A DNA stretch of 64,000 nt from Acholeplasma hippikon (GCF_900660755.1 NZ_LR215050.1:992001-1056000), one strand, 5' to 3'; counted from the stretch's first letter, positions 39,850 through 48,313 are shown. Notes: generated by a model not told the origin, from the sequence alone. Numbers and translations: made by a program.

Positions 39850-40435
39850 CTTTTCCTACAACTTCATGTGCATGACGTGAACGAGGTTCATATGAATCTG
39901 ATGCACCTACAACTACGATTGGATCATCGTATCTTGCTGGTTGCCCATTAATGATTCTTTGTGTTCTCGTAGCAGGCATGCCCGTTTTAACGCAAATTGC
40001 AGTCAGCTTTGTTACAAACTCAGCAATTGCTAATAACTGTGGCATTGGACCAAAAGGTTCACCCTTAAAATCACGATCTAATCCACCAATAATTACTCTT
40101 AATCCTTTGTCAGCTAACGTATCGGCAATTTTAATCACACCATCGTCTAAAAACTGAGCTTCATCAATAATAACAGCTTCAGTATCTGGTTCTAAAAGAT
40201 TTAAAATTTCACTTGAATGATTAATTAAAATTGCATCCTCTGTTAATAGGTTGTGGGAAACAATTTCAGATTTTAGACTATATCTATTGTCTATACTCGG
40301 TTTAAATACTTGAAATTTTTGTTTCGCGTATCTTAAACGTTTTGCTCGTCTGATTAATTCTTCAGTTTTACCAGCAAACATTGGTCCACAAACAACTTCA
40401 ATAAATCCATTTTTATATGTATGATACATCTTCAT
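39836..40435 (-). CDS. tdk: Thymidine kinase with a degenerated zinc site
   Basis: Type II thymidine kinase for salvage. The 199 residues include the P-loop GPMFAGKTEELIRR (17-30), the Walker B-like IIDEAQFLDD with catalytic Glu, and the lasso region TRTQRIINGQPARYDDPI. The structural zinc is normally held by four Cys (or three and His). Here Cys148 remains but Thr151, Ser186 and Ala189 stand in the other positions, so zinc is probably not bound. It matches the nucleoside-salvage lifestyle suggested by the secreted nuclease. Confidence 0.95.
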   Translation of the reverse strand: MKMYHTYKNGFIEVVCGPMFAGKTEELIRRAKRLRYAKQKFQVFKPSIDNRYSLKSEIVSHNLLTEDAILINHSSEILNLLEPDTEAVIIDEAQFLDDGVIKIADTLADKGLRVIIGGLDRDFKGEPFGPMPQLLAIAEFVTKLTAICVKTGMPATRTQRIINGQPARYDDPIVVVGASDSYEPRSRHAHEVVGKDEQK

Positions 40436-40455
40436 TTCCCCTCTTGTTTTATTTT

Positions 40456-40484
40456 AGTGTATCAAAAAGCGAGATATATTTCAA
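40456..40484 (-). promoter_or_regulatory. Promoter of tdk-tadA, embedded in the rpmE2 terminator
   Basis: Minus strand: -35 TTGAAA (40479-40484), 17-bp spacer, -10 TACACT (40456-40461). The -35 lies in the loop of the terminator hairpin of rpmE2. Confidence 0.7.
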
Positions 40485-40493
40485 TCTCGCTTT
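40464..40493 (-). terminator. Terminator of rpmE2
   Basis: Minus strand AAAGCGAGAT-TGAAATAT-ATCTCGCTTT then T and A, a 10-bp stem starting 4 bp past the rpmE2 stop. Confidence 0.85.
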
Positions 40494-40497
40494 ATTG

Positions 40498-40752
40498 TTA
40501 TTTTTGACTCTTTTGTAAACGTTTATTGAATTTATCAACTTGACCAGCTTGAGCAACGAATGTTTGTTGACCAGTGTAGAATGGGTGAGTATCAGAAGTT
40601 ACTTCTAATTTCACTAATGGATAAGTTTGTCCATCTTTTTCATACACGCCAGTTTCTTTTGTGTTGATAGAAGATTCAATTAAAAACTGTTTGTTAGTTT
40701 GAGCATCTTGGAAGATTACTAATCTAGTTTTTGGATGAATTCCTTGTTTCAT
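40498..40752 (-). CDS. rpmE2: 50S ribosomal protein L31 type B (zinc-free)
   Basis: 84 residues with the type B pattern: MKQGIHPKTRLVIFQDAQTN, KLEVTSDTHPFYTGQQTFV and VDKFNKRL. It has no cysteine, so it is the zinc-independent form that in other bacteria is induced when zinc is short. A GGCGGAAGGAG precedes the ATG. A small hairpin ATGAG-ACCTAA-CTCAT (about 40768-40783) lies in the leader. Confidence 0.96.
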   Translation of the reverse strand: MKQGIHPKTRLVIFQDAQTNKQFLIESSINTKETGVYEKDGQTYPLVKLEVTSDTHPFYTGQQTFVAQAGQVDKFNKRLQKSQK

Positions 40753-40804
40753 GTTTTACTCCTTCCGCCATGAGTTAGGTCTCATAGTAAGTTTTTGCTA
40801 ATTC

Positions 40805-40833
40805 ATTATATCATTTCATATTTATTATTGCAA
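40805..40833 (-). promoter_or_regulatory. Promoter of rpmE2
   Basis: Minus strand: -35 TTGCAA (40828-40833), 17-bp spacer, -10 TATAAT (40805-40810). Confidence 0.85.
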
Positions 40834-40885
40834 TAAAATACTTTATATTCTAATATATATGGTTTTTTTGGTAAAAAGTCGTTTT

Positions 40886-41395
40886 TTAGTATCCTTTTGG
40901 GTGTGGTCTGTTTTTGAAAATAGTAAAGAATCTGTTGGAAATGATGCCAATAAATACGCCGGCTGGAACACTGATTAATAACATGATTGGTAAGTAAAGA
41001 ATTAACAATTCAGTACTTAATAAGTACATACCTACTAAAACCTGTCCAATCGTGTGTAAAATAGCACCAAAAACTGATACCGTAATTGGGTGTAATTTGA
41101 ACCATTGTTTTAATATACCCATTGTTATTATAGATAGAATTGCACCACCTAGTCCCATCCAAAATGTGATTGTAAATGAGCGATATAATAACGCAACAAT
41201 CAACACTCTTAGAATAGTGACTAAAAATGCTTTTTTAAATCCATAGATATATAAAACAATTACAGTCACAAGGTTAGCAAATCCAATCTTAGCGCCAGGA
41301 ACTGGAATGACATTAATTGACATTTCAATGACGTTTAAGACAATTGCACTCGCTAACATCATAGATAAAGTTGTAATTGTTTTTAAATTATTCAT
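40886..41395 (-). CDS. Gx transporter family membrane protein (EetB-type)
   Basis: A 169-residue protein with five or six hydrophobic helices. The N-terminus PVPGAKIGFANLVTVIVLY and FTITFWMGLGGAILSI match the family annotated as heptaprenyl diphosphate synthase component I/Gx transporter, which has an ECF S-component-like fold. The same family supplies EetB of flavin-based extracellular electron transfer loci and recurs beside rnf genes. It is last in the rnf-like operon and overlaps the NusG-II gene by 4 bp. Its role (quinone or flavin handling, or electron relay) cannot be told from sequence. Confidence 0.85.
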   Translation of the reverse strand: MNNLKTITTLSMMLASAIVLNVIEMSINVIPVPGAKIGFANLVTVIVLYIYGFKKAFLVTILRVLIVALLYRSFTITFWMGLGGAILSIITMGILKQWFKLHPITVSVFGAILHTIGQVLVGMYLLSTELLILYLPIMLLISVPAGVFIGIISNRFFTIFKNRPHPKGY

Positions 41396-41853
41396 ATAAC
41401 TCCGTCTAAATCATCATTTGTTTGTTCAAATCTAATTGAAACTTTATTTGGTAATGAAACAACTGGTAAACCTTTACCATTATACCAATTTCTATTCACG
41501 CCAATTTGTTTAGGTGTTTCATCTCTTTCAATTCTAATACTTTTTGTATCAAAATCAACTTCAATGATTAATTCAGTTCTTCTGTCACCAATAAAGAAAT
41601 CACCAAGCATTACAAACGCTAAGTCAGCTCCTTCTTTTGATAAAGGTTCAATAAGTTTTGGATAGTTGTTATCAACTTTTTGTGGATACAATTGGTATGT
41701 GTTTTTACTAAAGTCAACTTCAATTACAACATCATTTATATGATAAACCTTAGCAATTGTGGATGGTTTTCCTTGACTTAGGTTTATCCAAATAAAGGAT
41801 ATTAAAATGATTATAAATAATCCACCAATTAATAGATAATCTTTTTTCTTCAT
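41392..41853 (-). CDS. NusG domain II-type secreted protein (EetA-type)
   Basis: 153 residues: an N-terminal membrane anchor (about 6-24) and an extracytoplasmic beta domain (about 35-145). The end SLPNKVSIRFEQTNDD and the region IRIERDETPKQIGVNRNWYNG resemble the NusG-II domain proteins that neighbour Gx transporter genes and include EetA of extracellular electron transfer systems. It is coupled to its partner at 40886 by overlapping codons and lies 2 bp after apbE. Assignment rests on context plus the domain's look. Confidence 0.75.
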   Translation of the reverse strand: MKKKDYLLIGGLFIIILISFIWINLSQGKPSTIAKVYHINDVVIEVDFSKNTYQLYPQKVDNNYPKLIEPLSKEGADLAFVMLGDFFIGDRRTELIIEVDFDTKSIRIERDETPKQIGVNRNWYNGKGLPVVSLPNKVSIRFEQTNDDLDGVI

Positions 41854-41855
41854 TA

Positions 41856-42923
41856 TTAATTACCTGTCTTTGTAAATCTACCAGATGGATTAACTATTTC
41901 GATTGTTTGATCAATTTGATACGCAATAAATTCGATGTCTTTATTTTTCAAGAATTCTTTAACCTCATCAAGAGGCATACTAAATAGAGCAGTTGAATAT
42001 GCATCCATCAATCCTGCGCCTTCACCGATAATACTAATTGCATAATATATATTTTCAGGTTTTTTAGTTTTTGGTGAAACGATGTGGTGATACCAAGTTC
42101 CATCGGAAGTTTCAAATTTTTGCATGTTGCTTCCTGAAGTTGTAATCACAGTGTTTTTTGCTCTTACAATACCATAATTTTGATATATATTTAATGGGTT
42201 CACAAGGCCAATATTGAAGTTTGGTGTTTCTTTAGTTTTTACGCCTAAAGCAAGCGAAGAGGTACCACCATTGATTAAGTAATTTTCTATGTTGTTATTC
42301 TTTAAATAGTCAATTGCTTTTTGAGTTGTATATCCTTTAGCAACTGCACCTAAATCAATTTTTGCACCTTTTTTAAGGGTAATAAAATATTTATTATCTT
42401 GTGTGAATAACTTAATTGGGTCTTCAATGATATCAATTTTTTCTACTTCTTTTAATGCCCACTCAACTGCAGCATCTGGGTCTAATAAGAAGCCCATCTC
42501 ATACTCTTCTATAATGGATTTCCAAATATCAATAATCTTGCCAATCGCAATGTCAAAGTAACCATTAGAATTTTTTTGTATATAATATGCGAAGTCAATT
42601 AAATCATATAATTCTTTTGTGATTTCAACTGTTGCTTCAGCCTCTGATAAATCAGCTTGTTCATTAATATAGTAAACATTATGTACGCCAGGATATTTTC
42701 TAAAGTTATCAGAAATCTCATCATATAACATGTAGATATCTTCAATATCTTTATAGATTTCTGCTTTGTTTGATGCATTACTATATGTTAAATCAATAAC
42801 TATTTGTGTATCCATTGCATAAAAAGTCATTGAATCTTTCGTTGGTGGAACAGGCTTTTTTTCACAAGCTAAAAGGACTGCTCCTAATAGTATTAAATTG
42901 AATAGCAGCAATCCTTTTTTCAT
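41856..42923 (-). CDS. apbE: FAD:protein FMN transferase lipoprotein (ApbE/Ftp)
   Basis: Attaches FMN through a phosphoester to Thr of secreted or membrane flavoproteins, using FAD. The 355 residues start with a lipoprotein signal (LLAC, Cys20), so it acts outside the membrane. Family marks are FYAMDTQIVIDLTY, KIDLGAVAKGYTTQKA, INGGTSSLALG and DAYSTALFSM near 310-319, the metal-binding segment. Its likely substrates are the RnfD and two RnfG-type proteins encoded just upstream in the operon, all of which carry an AGAT motif. Confidence 0.95.
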   Translation of the reverse strand: MKKGLLLFNLILLGAVLLACEKKPVPPTKDSMTFYAMDTQIVIDLTYSNASNKAEIYKDIEDIYMLYDEISDNFRKYPGVHNVYYINEQADLSEAEATVEITKELYDLIDFAYYIQKNSNGYFDIAIGKIIDIWKSIIEEYEMGFLLDPDAAVEWALKEVEKIDIIEDPIKLFTQDNKYFITLKKGAKIDLGAVAKGYTTQKAIDYLKNNNIENYLINGGTSSLALGVKTKETPNFNIGLVNPLNIYQNYGIVRAKNTVITTSGSNMQKFETSDGTWYHHIVSPKTKKPENIYYAISIIGEGAGLMDAYSTALFSMPLDEVKEFLKNKDIEFIAYQIDQTIEIVNPSGRFTKTGN

Positions 42924-42938
42924 GTGTTTATACCTCGA

Positions 42939-43499
42939 TTAGAAAATTCCGCCTAATCCTGTTAATACCATAGCAATTAAGCCAATGATAATTAATAGAA
43001 TTGGAAGTCCTTTGAATCCTTTTAATACCGGATTAATACGGATTCTTGTTTGAATAATTGTAATTAATGATGCGAATAGAATATAGCCTACTAAGGAACC
43101 TAATACAATAACTATGCCGTTACCAAATGTCATTGTTGCAATACCCATAAACGCAACTAATAATAATACGGATTGTAATCCGATTTTTTCATCTTGTGGT
43201 AAAGATAATTTAACTTTTGCGACTAATAATTGATATATTTCATTTAATCCAATAGCTAATAATGCTACCACAACTAAATTTAAGAATGTTGCATCTAACG
43301 GAACTAAGATAAATGTATAAAGTACAAAATCAATTAAGTATGCAACAAAAGCTAATACCGCAATGATACAAGCACGAATAAATACATTTTTAACTCTTAA
43401 TTCTTTTTGACTTAATACTTCTAATCCAAGACCTTGTAGAACAACGTTTGATAGGATCGCGGCTGTTAATAGACTTGCTAAAATACTATAGAATGTCAT
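42939..43499 (-). CDS. rnfA: RnfA-like membrane subunit without iron-sulfur cysteines
   Basis: 186 residues, six predicted helices. The block AYLIDFVLYTFILVPLDATF followed by LAIGLNEIYQLLVAK aligns well with RnfA/NqrE. In known members a Cys in FLGLCP and another in TTNCA bind an intramembrane [2Fe-2S] with RnfE. Here the first site reads GLGLEVLS (Glu27) and the second has no Cys (LLLVAFMGIATM). The only Cys (Cys44) is in an unrelated helix. The start overlaps rnfE by 14 bp. Confidence 0.82.
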   Translation of the reverse strand: MTFYSILASLLTAAILSNVVLQGLGLEVLSQKELRVKNVFIRACIIAVLAFVAYLIDFVLYTFILVPLDATFLNLVVVALLAIGLNEIYQLLVAKVKLSLPQDEKIGLQSVLLLVAFMGIATMTFGNGIVIVLGSLVGYILFASLITIIQTRIRINPVLKGFKGLPILLIIIGLIAMVLTGLGGIF

Positions 43500-44067
43500 C
43501 TTTAGCTACCTCCTTAACTTTAATAAAGTCTAATGAATTGATGATACCAAATACAAAACCTGCTAACACAAATCCACCAGATGCTTGTTGTAGGAAACTA
43601 ATTGCATATTTAGATGCGAAGATTTGAATTGTATCTACATTGAATAATGCAATTGTTAATGTGCCAGTTCCTAACACTTCTCTTAACAGACCAACAAACA
43701 CAATTAATACGAATGATAATGCTGAAATGACTAATTGTTTTACCGCTGTTACTTTTTCAGATGGGTTATATACTAAATCCACATTTAAAATGAATAATAC
43801 GAAATATATAGAATATAACTCTGTTTGAGAAATATAAGTTCCTAAAATAATATTTAATAGTGATACAATACCTGCAGTTAAGATTACATATGTATATGTT
43901 CTAAATCTTCCCTCAGCAAGTTTATCAATTAATAATGATAATCCCTTAATTGCCATTGTAACAACAACTAAAACTAAACCCGCAATCAATGCATTTTCAA
44001 ATGTTGTTGAGATAAAGATAAGTGGTAAAATGCTTAAAATAATCATAGATTTAACAAATTGTTTCAT
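43486..44067 (-). CDS. rnfE: RnfE-like membrane subunit without cysteine
   Basis: 193 residues, about six helices. The motif LLREVLGTGTL (about 127-137) is the RnfE/NqrD signature, so the identity is firm. The iron-sulfur positions, normally LCPLLAVS and VTNC, read ILPLIFIS and ILNVDLVY, and the protein contains no Cys at all. It pairs with the RnfA-like subunit, which has lost the same ligands. Overlaps the upstream FMN-protein gene by 4 bp. Confidence 0.85.
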   Translation of the reverse strand: MKQFVKSMIILSILPLIFISTTFENALIAGLVLVVVTMAIKGLSLLIDKLAEGRFRTYTYVILTAGIVSLLNIILGTYISQTELYSIYFVLFILNVDLVYNPSEKVTAVKQLVISALSFVLIVFVGLLREVLGTGTLTIALFNVDTIQIFASKYAISFLQQASGGFVLAGFVFGIINSLDFIKVKEVAKDDIL

Positions 44068-44990
44068 GATACCACTTCCTTAATTTCATTTAATAGTTTT
44101 GTGATTAAATATTGTGATCCCATTGATTCATCAGTTGGGCCCGCAGTGTAATCAACTAATTCATCATTAATATTTGTACTAACATAACTATTGAAATAAT
44201 TTACTGATCTTGTATAGTATGATCCACCTGTATGACCATATAAATCTTCAGGTAATGATACAAATTTAATATCATTTGATGCATCTAATGCTACAAAGAT
44301 TGTAATTGGCGCAACATGTGTTGCTGAGTGATCATAATAATCACCTTCGCCAGTATGTTGATAAACCTTATATTGAACACCACCAACTGTTACATCCATT
44401 ATAGTAATTTTGTTAACTGTAGATGTATTAGTTAATGTGTATGCATCTGTACCAAATAATAATTCTAAATGGTCAATCGGTTCACCATTATGATAAATAA
44501 TTGTTTGGCTTACAGCTGCTTTAATAGTTGAACGAGATACACCAATTGTTGTTGCACCAGCAGCACCATCAATGTATTGTACGTTTTCATAATATAATCC
44601 ATTATAGTTTTGTAATAAGTAATTTCTTACTAATTTAAAATAACTTGCAGATGTTGAATCATGTGTTTCAACTTTTTTATCAATTGCATAAACTTTACCG
44701 TTAGCATCAATTGCAACATATAATTCTAAATCAAAGTATGTTGGGTGATTAGCAGTAACCACATAAAGGTCGGCTAATTTTTCATTGCTTAATGACATCA
44801 CGTCTGCATGTGAACGAATATTTACATAATCGCTATCTACAACCGTTTTCTCGTTAACAATGTTTACTTTTTGATTAAACATTTTGTCAACTGGTGTAGA
44901 TGGGAGTACTGTTTGGATTGATACCACAACAATACCTAATACAAACATCATCACAAAGCAAAGCACTAAGATTAGGTTTTCTTTTTTCAT
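44064..44990 (-). CDS. RnfG-type FMN-binding protein, tandem two-domain form (copy 1)
   Basis: 308 residues: N-terminal membrane anchor (about 6-26), then two FMN-binding-like halves. The first carries DGAAGATTIGVSRST with Thr147 in the acceptor position for covalent FMN. The second has VDYTAGPTDESMGSQYL (about 279-295), a decayed version with Pro in place of Ala. RnfG/NqrC proteins normally have one such domain (about 200 residues). The paralogue directly upstream has the same architecture. Confidence 0.85.
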   Translation of the reverse strand: MKKENLILVLCFVMMFVLGIVVVSIQTVLPSTPVDKMFNQKVNIVNEKTVVDSDYVNIRSHADVMSLSNEKLADLYVVTANHPTYFDLELYVAIDANGKVYAIDKKVETHDSTSASYFKLVRNYLLQNYNGLYYENVQYIDGAAGATTIGVSRSTIKAAVSQTIIYHNGEPIDHLELLFGTDAYTLTNTSTVNKITIMDVTVGGVQYKVYQHTGEGDYYDHSATHVAPITIFVALDASNDIKFVSLPEDLYGHTGGSYYTRSVNYFNSYVSTNINDELVDYTAGPTDESMGSQYLITKLLNEIKEVVS

Positions 44991-45922
44991 GCTAAATAAA
45001 CCTCCTTAGCAATCACATATAATCTATGGATTAACCATTTTGTATTATTAGGTTCTCCATCATCCGCTGATACTCCTGCATAAGCATCAACGAAGTCAGC
45101 GATGTTTGTGTCTTTAAATGAGTTAGCGTATGTTAATGCTAATGTACGGTAGCCCATTGTATGTTCATATGTTTCAACCGGTAATAATGCGCCTAAAATC
45201 TTGCCATCATTGTCCATTGCAATCACTAATGTAATTGCTTTTTCAGTTGAACTATCTGAGTTGTAAATGCTCTTCTTATTTAACGAATAAACATAACCCT
45301 TATCTTTAATTACTTCAACTTTTACTTCTGCACCATCAATCACTTTAGTATCTGTAGATTTGATAACATAATCTTCTCCAAAGAAATCAAAGTAAGCTGG
45401 TTTATTGTCAAATTGAGGAACTACTTTATGATGTTCTCCTAAGTTTCTAAACATACCCATAATTGTATTGTGAGAAACTGAAGTTGCACCAGCGTTTAAA
45501 TCTGTAATTTTTGATAAGTTTTGATTTACGTATGCTGCGATTAATTTTTCTGATTGTGCCACATACATTGTTTGATTTAATTCAACAATAACTGTTTTTG
45601 TAATAATACCTTTAACATCAGCGGCAACTAAGATTTTGATATTACCAAAACCATTTTTTTCGTTCATTTCATAAACGTAACCTAATTCTTTACCGCTTAC
45701 GTCTTTAACACGTCCGCTTAAACTAATTTCTGTACCATTTACAGTTGTTGCTTTATTTAATTCAAATGTTTTTGCCATTGGAATCACTTCACGAATTTTT
45801 TCTAAAGTGATTTGGTTTTGTTTTTCTACTTTAATTGGGTTAAAGATTACATATGTTGTAATCGCTAAAATAAAGCTAATTAGGATAGTAACAATAAAAG
45901 TTAACATGCTTTTTAGTTTCAT
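44987..45922 (-). CDS. RnfG-type FMN-binding protein, tandem two-domain form (copy 2)
   Basis: 311 residues with an N-terminal anchor (about 6-28). The first FMN domain holds DLNAGATSVSHNTI with Thr147, the same residue number as in copy 1. The second half has VDAYAGVSADDGEPNNTKWL, a degenerate acceptor region. GYVYEMNEKNGFGNIKILVA matches the RnfG core. Overlaps copy 1 by 4 bp and rnfD by 4 bp. Probably one flavin in each protein is covalent. Confidence 0.87.
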   Translation of the reverse strand: MKLKSMLTFIVTILISFILAITTYVIFNPIKVEKQNQITLEKIREVIPMAKTFELNKATTVNGTEISLSGRVKDVSGKELGYVYEMNEKNGFGNIKILVAADVKGIITKTVIVELNQTMYVAQSEKLIAAYVNQNLSKITDLNAGATSVSHNTIMGMFRNLGEHHKVVPQFDNKPAYFDFFGEDYVIKSTDTKVIDGAEVKVEVIKDKGYVYSLNKKSIYNSDSSTEKAITLVIAMDNDGKILGALLPVETYEHTMGYRTLALTYANSFKDTNIADFVDAYAGVSADDGEPNNTKWLIHRLYVIAKEVYLA

Positions 45923-46989
45923 GCGATGTACCCTCCTAATAATAAGAATCCAAATAATGTAATTAAAGCGAATGAAACACCATATGTCACAAAGAATCTA
46001 GTCTTAAATTTATTTGTTGACCATAATGGATAATCAATCACTGGAGTTAACATATTAGCAAATAATAATGCGAACGCAACCCCTTCTGGTAGGTTACCAA
46101 AGATTCTAATTGCAAAGATTACGGTACCAATAATTAATCCAAAGTACCATCTACCTGGTCTTGAAACTGGTGAGGTCGCTGGGTCTGTAACCATAAATGC
46201 TAAACCAAATAATAATCCACCCGATAATAAATGATATAATACGAACTCAACTAAATGGTTAGGTTGTAAGAAGTAACCTGCAATTGTCGTTAATACAACA
46301 AAAATTAATGATGCTGATAGGATTGGTCTAAAATCTGCACTCTTTCTAATGATTAGATAAGCCATACCCATTAAGATTAGAATTGAGTTGATTTCGCCCA
46401 TTGCCCCTGGAATGTTACCAGTTAACATATCAATTAATGAATATGAGTTAAATACATTTGGAAATTGTGTAGATAGTGGTGTTGCACCTGCTGCAGCATC
46501 TACTGCACCATAACTACCTTGGAATAATGTTGTAAATGAAATTGCAATGAATACTCTGCCAAGTGCTGCTGGGTTAAAGATGTTAAATCCTAAACCACCA
46601 AAGATCATCTTACCAACTAATGACCCGAATAATGCACCCATAATGACTGCATAGAATGGTAACTGATCTGGTAATAACATTGCATAAATTAATCCACTTA
46701 CCGCTGGAGCAGTTAAGTTATTAATTGAATATTTCTTAAATTTATTTGATAAACGCTCACTAAAGTGATCACCTTCTGCTTTAGTAACAGATAAGAAGTA
46801 TACTGCTTCTACTAAAATGAATACTAGTAAACTCACTAAAATTCTTGTTAATGCATCCATTCCATATTTATATACTGAGAAGAATGTTACAGGTGTTAAA
46901 GCGATTAACACGTCAACCATCATACGTTTTGTAGATGTTTCCTTACGTACATAAGGAGAGGTGCGTGGAACAATATTTACTTTTTGCAT
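45919..46989 (-). CDS. rnfD: RnfD-like membrane subunit with covalent-FMN motif
   Basis: 356 residues, about ten helices, homologous to RnfD/NqrB. Typical segments are SPYVRKETSTKRMMVDVLIA at the start, FGGLGFNIFNPAALGRVF (about 130-147), FMVTDPATSPVSRPGRW and FGNLPEGVAFALLFANM. The FMN acceptor motif reads AAAGATPLS, Thr170, where most homologues have SGAT or TGAT. It starts 11 bp after rnfC. Confidence 0.95.
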   Translation of the reverse strand: MQKVNIVPRTSPYVRKETSTKRMMVDVLIALTPVTFFSVYKYGMDALTRILVSLLVFILVEAVYFLSVTKAEGDHFSERLSNKFKKYSINNLTAPAVSGLIYAMLLPDQLPFYAVIMGALFGSLVGKMIFGGLGFNIFNPAALGRVFIAISFTTLFQGSYGAVDAAAGATPLSTQFPNVFNSYSLIDMLTGNIPGAMGEINSILILMGMAYLIIRKSADFRPILSASLIFVVLTTIAGYFLQPNHLVEFVLYHLLSGGLLFGLAFMVTDPATSPVSRPGRWYFGLIIGTVIFAIRIFGNLPEGVAFALLFANMLTPVIDYPLWSTNKFKTRFFVTYGVSFALITLFGFLLLGGYIA

Positions 46990-47000
46990 GTCTTATCTCC

Positions 47001-48305
47001 TTATCGAATCATTCTCTTACCTTGACGCATGTAATCTGTTAAGTGAATCTTAGATGGACATACGAATGAACATAATCCACATTCGATACACTTATTAACA
47101 GTCAAGGCTTTTAAGAAATCTTTGTCTTCTGCTTTTACAGCATTCATGATTTGAACTGGTTGTAAACTTACTGGACATGAGTAAACACATGATGCACAGT
47201 GAATACATGGATCTTCATCTAAGAATGGCGTATTTTGAACAATTAATGATGTTGTTGTGTGCTGTAACACGATATCATCACTTAGTAAACTTGACCCCAT
47301 CATTGGTCCACCTAAGATTAAAGTCTTAGGAATACTTGGTTCAATATATCCACCAGCGATGTCTAATAAACTTTGAATTGAAGTACCAATTCTTGCTTTA
47401 AATGATTTATTAACAGCACCATCACCTGAAATCACAAAGTATCTTTCAAGTACTGGTAATCCAAATTTAACTGCATGGTATAAAGATTGTAATGTTGAAA
47501 CGTTAAATGGAATAACTCCATAATCACCTGGTAATTTACCTTGTGGTACAACAATACCTGTTGCAGATTTGATTGCTTCTAATTCCCATCCTTGTGGATA
47601 GTAATTTCCAACTGGAGTGACTTTAATATCATAATCATGGAAAGCAGCTAATGCAAAGTTTAAACGTTCAACTAATTCAACGTATTTCTTTTTAACTGCG
47701 ATTACTCCTTGTTTTGCTCCAACTGCATTCATCGCATAAATTAACCCTTTGATTAATTCTTCTGGATGATTCATCATTAATTCATAGTCTGAAATTAATT
47801 TAGGTTCACACTCAACACCATTTGCTAAAACAATATCAATCTTCGATTTTGTATTTAACTTGATGTAAGTTGGGAAACCAGAACCACCTAAACCGACTAA
47901 ACCAGCATCTTTAGCAATCTTAATATAGTCTTCCTTAGTTAGTTTCTCGATTTCTTCATCAGTTCTTGTTTTAACTGATTCATGTAATTCATATTTGAAA
48001 TCATTTTTAACGATTAAACAGTCAACTTTTTTACCTGTTGCATCGTATTTCATTTCATGCCCTACAACTTCTCCTGAAACTGTAGCATGAATTGGTTGTT
48101 CAAAGAAAGCAGCCTTTCTTGTACCAATTACTTCACCAACTTTTACGAATTGACCGAATACAACACAAGTTTCCCCTTCAGGACATCTTTGGTTTGTAAT
48201 TGGGTAGTATAAGTATTGTGCTTGTAAGTGATGTAATAAAGGTAACTTCTTTAAAGCATGCTTCTCATCTGGTATAATTCTTGTCTTTGTAATCAAGAAA
48301 CTCAC
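47001..48305 (-). CDS. rnfC: RnfC-like NADH-binding iron-sulfur subunit
   Basis: 434 residues, the peripheral entry subunit. An FMN/NADH site is shown by LVGLGGSGFPTYIK (136-149) and NGVECEP (162-168). Two [4Fe-4S] motifs near the C-terminus are CIHCASCVYSCP (Cys367, 370, 373, 377) and CIECGLCSFVCP (Cys406, 409, 412, 416). It lacks the long Ala-rich tail of gamma-proteobacterial RnfC. It lies 8 bp after glyA, which is the first gene of the transcript. Confidence 0.95.
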   Translation of the reverse strand: MSFLITKTRIIPDEKHALKKLPLLHHLQAQYLYYPITNQRCPEGETCVVFGQFVKVGEVIGTRKAAFFEQPIHATVSGEVVGHEMKYDATGKKVDCLIVKNDFKYELHESVKTRTDEEIEKLTKEDYIKIAKDAGLVGLGGSGFPTYIKLNTKSKIDIVLANGVECEPKLISDYELMMNHPEELIKGLIYAMNAVGAKQGVIAVKKKYVELVERLNFALAAFHDYDIKVTPVGNYYPQGWELEAIKSATGIVVPQGKLPGDYGVIPFNVSTLQSLYHAVKFGLPVLERYFVISGDGAVNKSFKARIGTSIQSLLDIAGGYIEPSIPKTLILGGPMMGSSLLSDDIVLQHTTTSLIVQNTPFLDEDPCIHCASCVYSCPVSLQPVQIMNAVKAEDKDFLKALTVNKCIECGLCSFVCPSKIHLTDYMRQGKRMIR

Positions 48306-48313
48306 TCCCTTTT

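Noticed and set aside
40860-40885. Terminator for the rnf-like operon just after the Gx gene
   Set aside because: Only an A/T-only stem is visible; the end of the transcript is not clear from the sequence.
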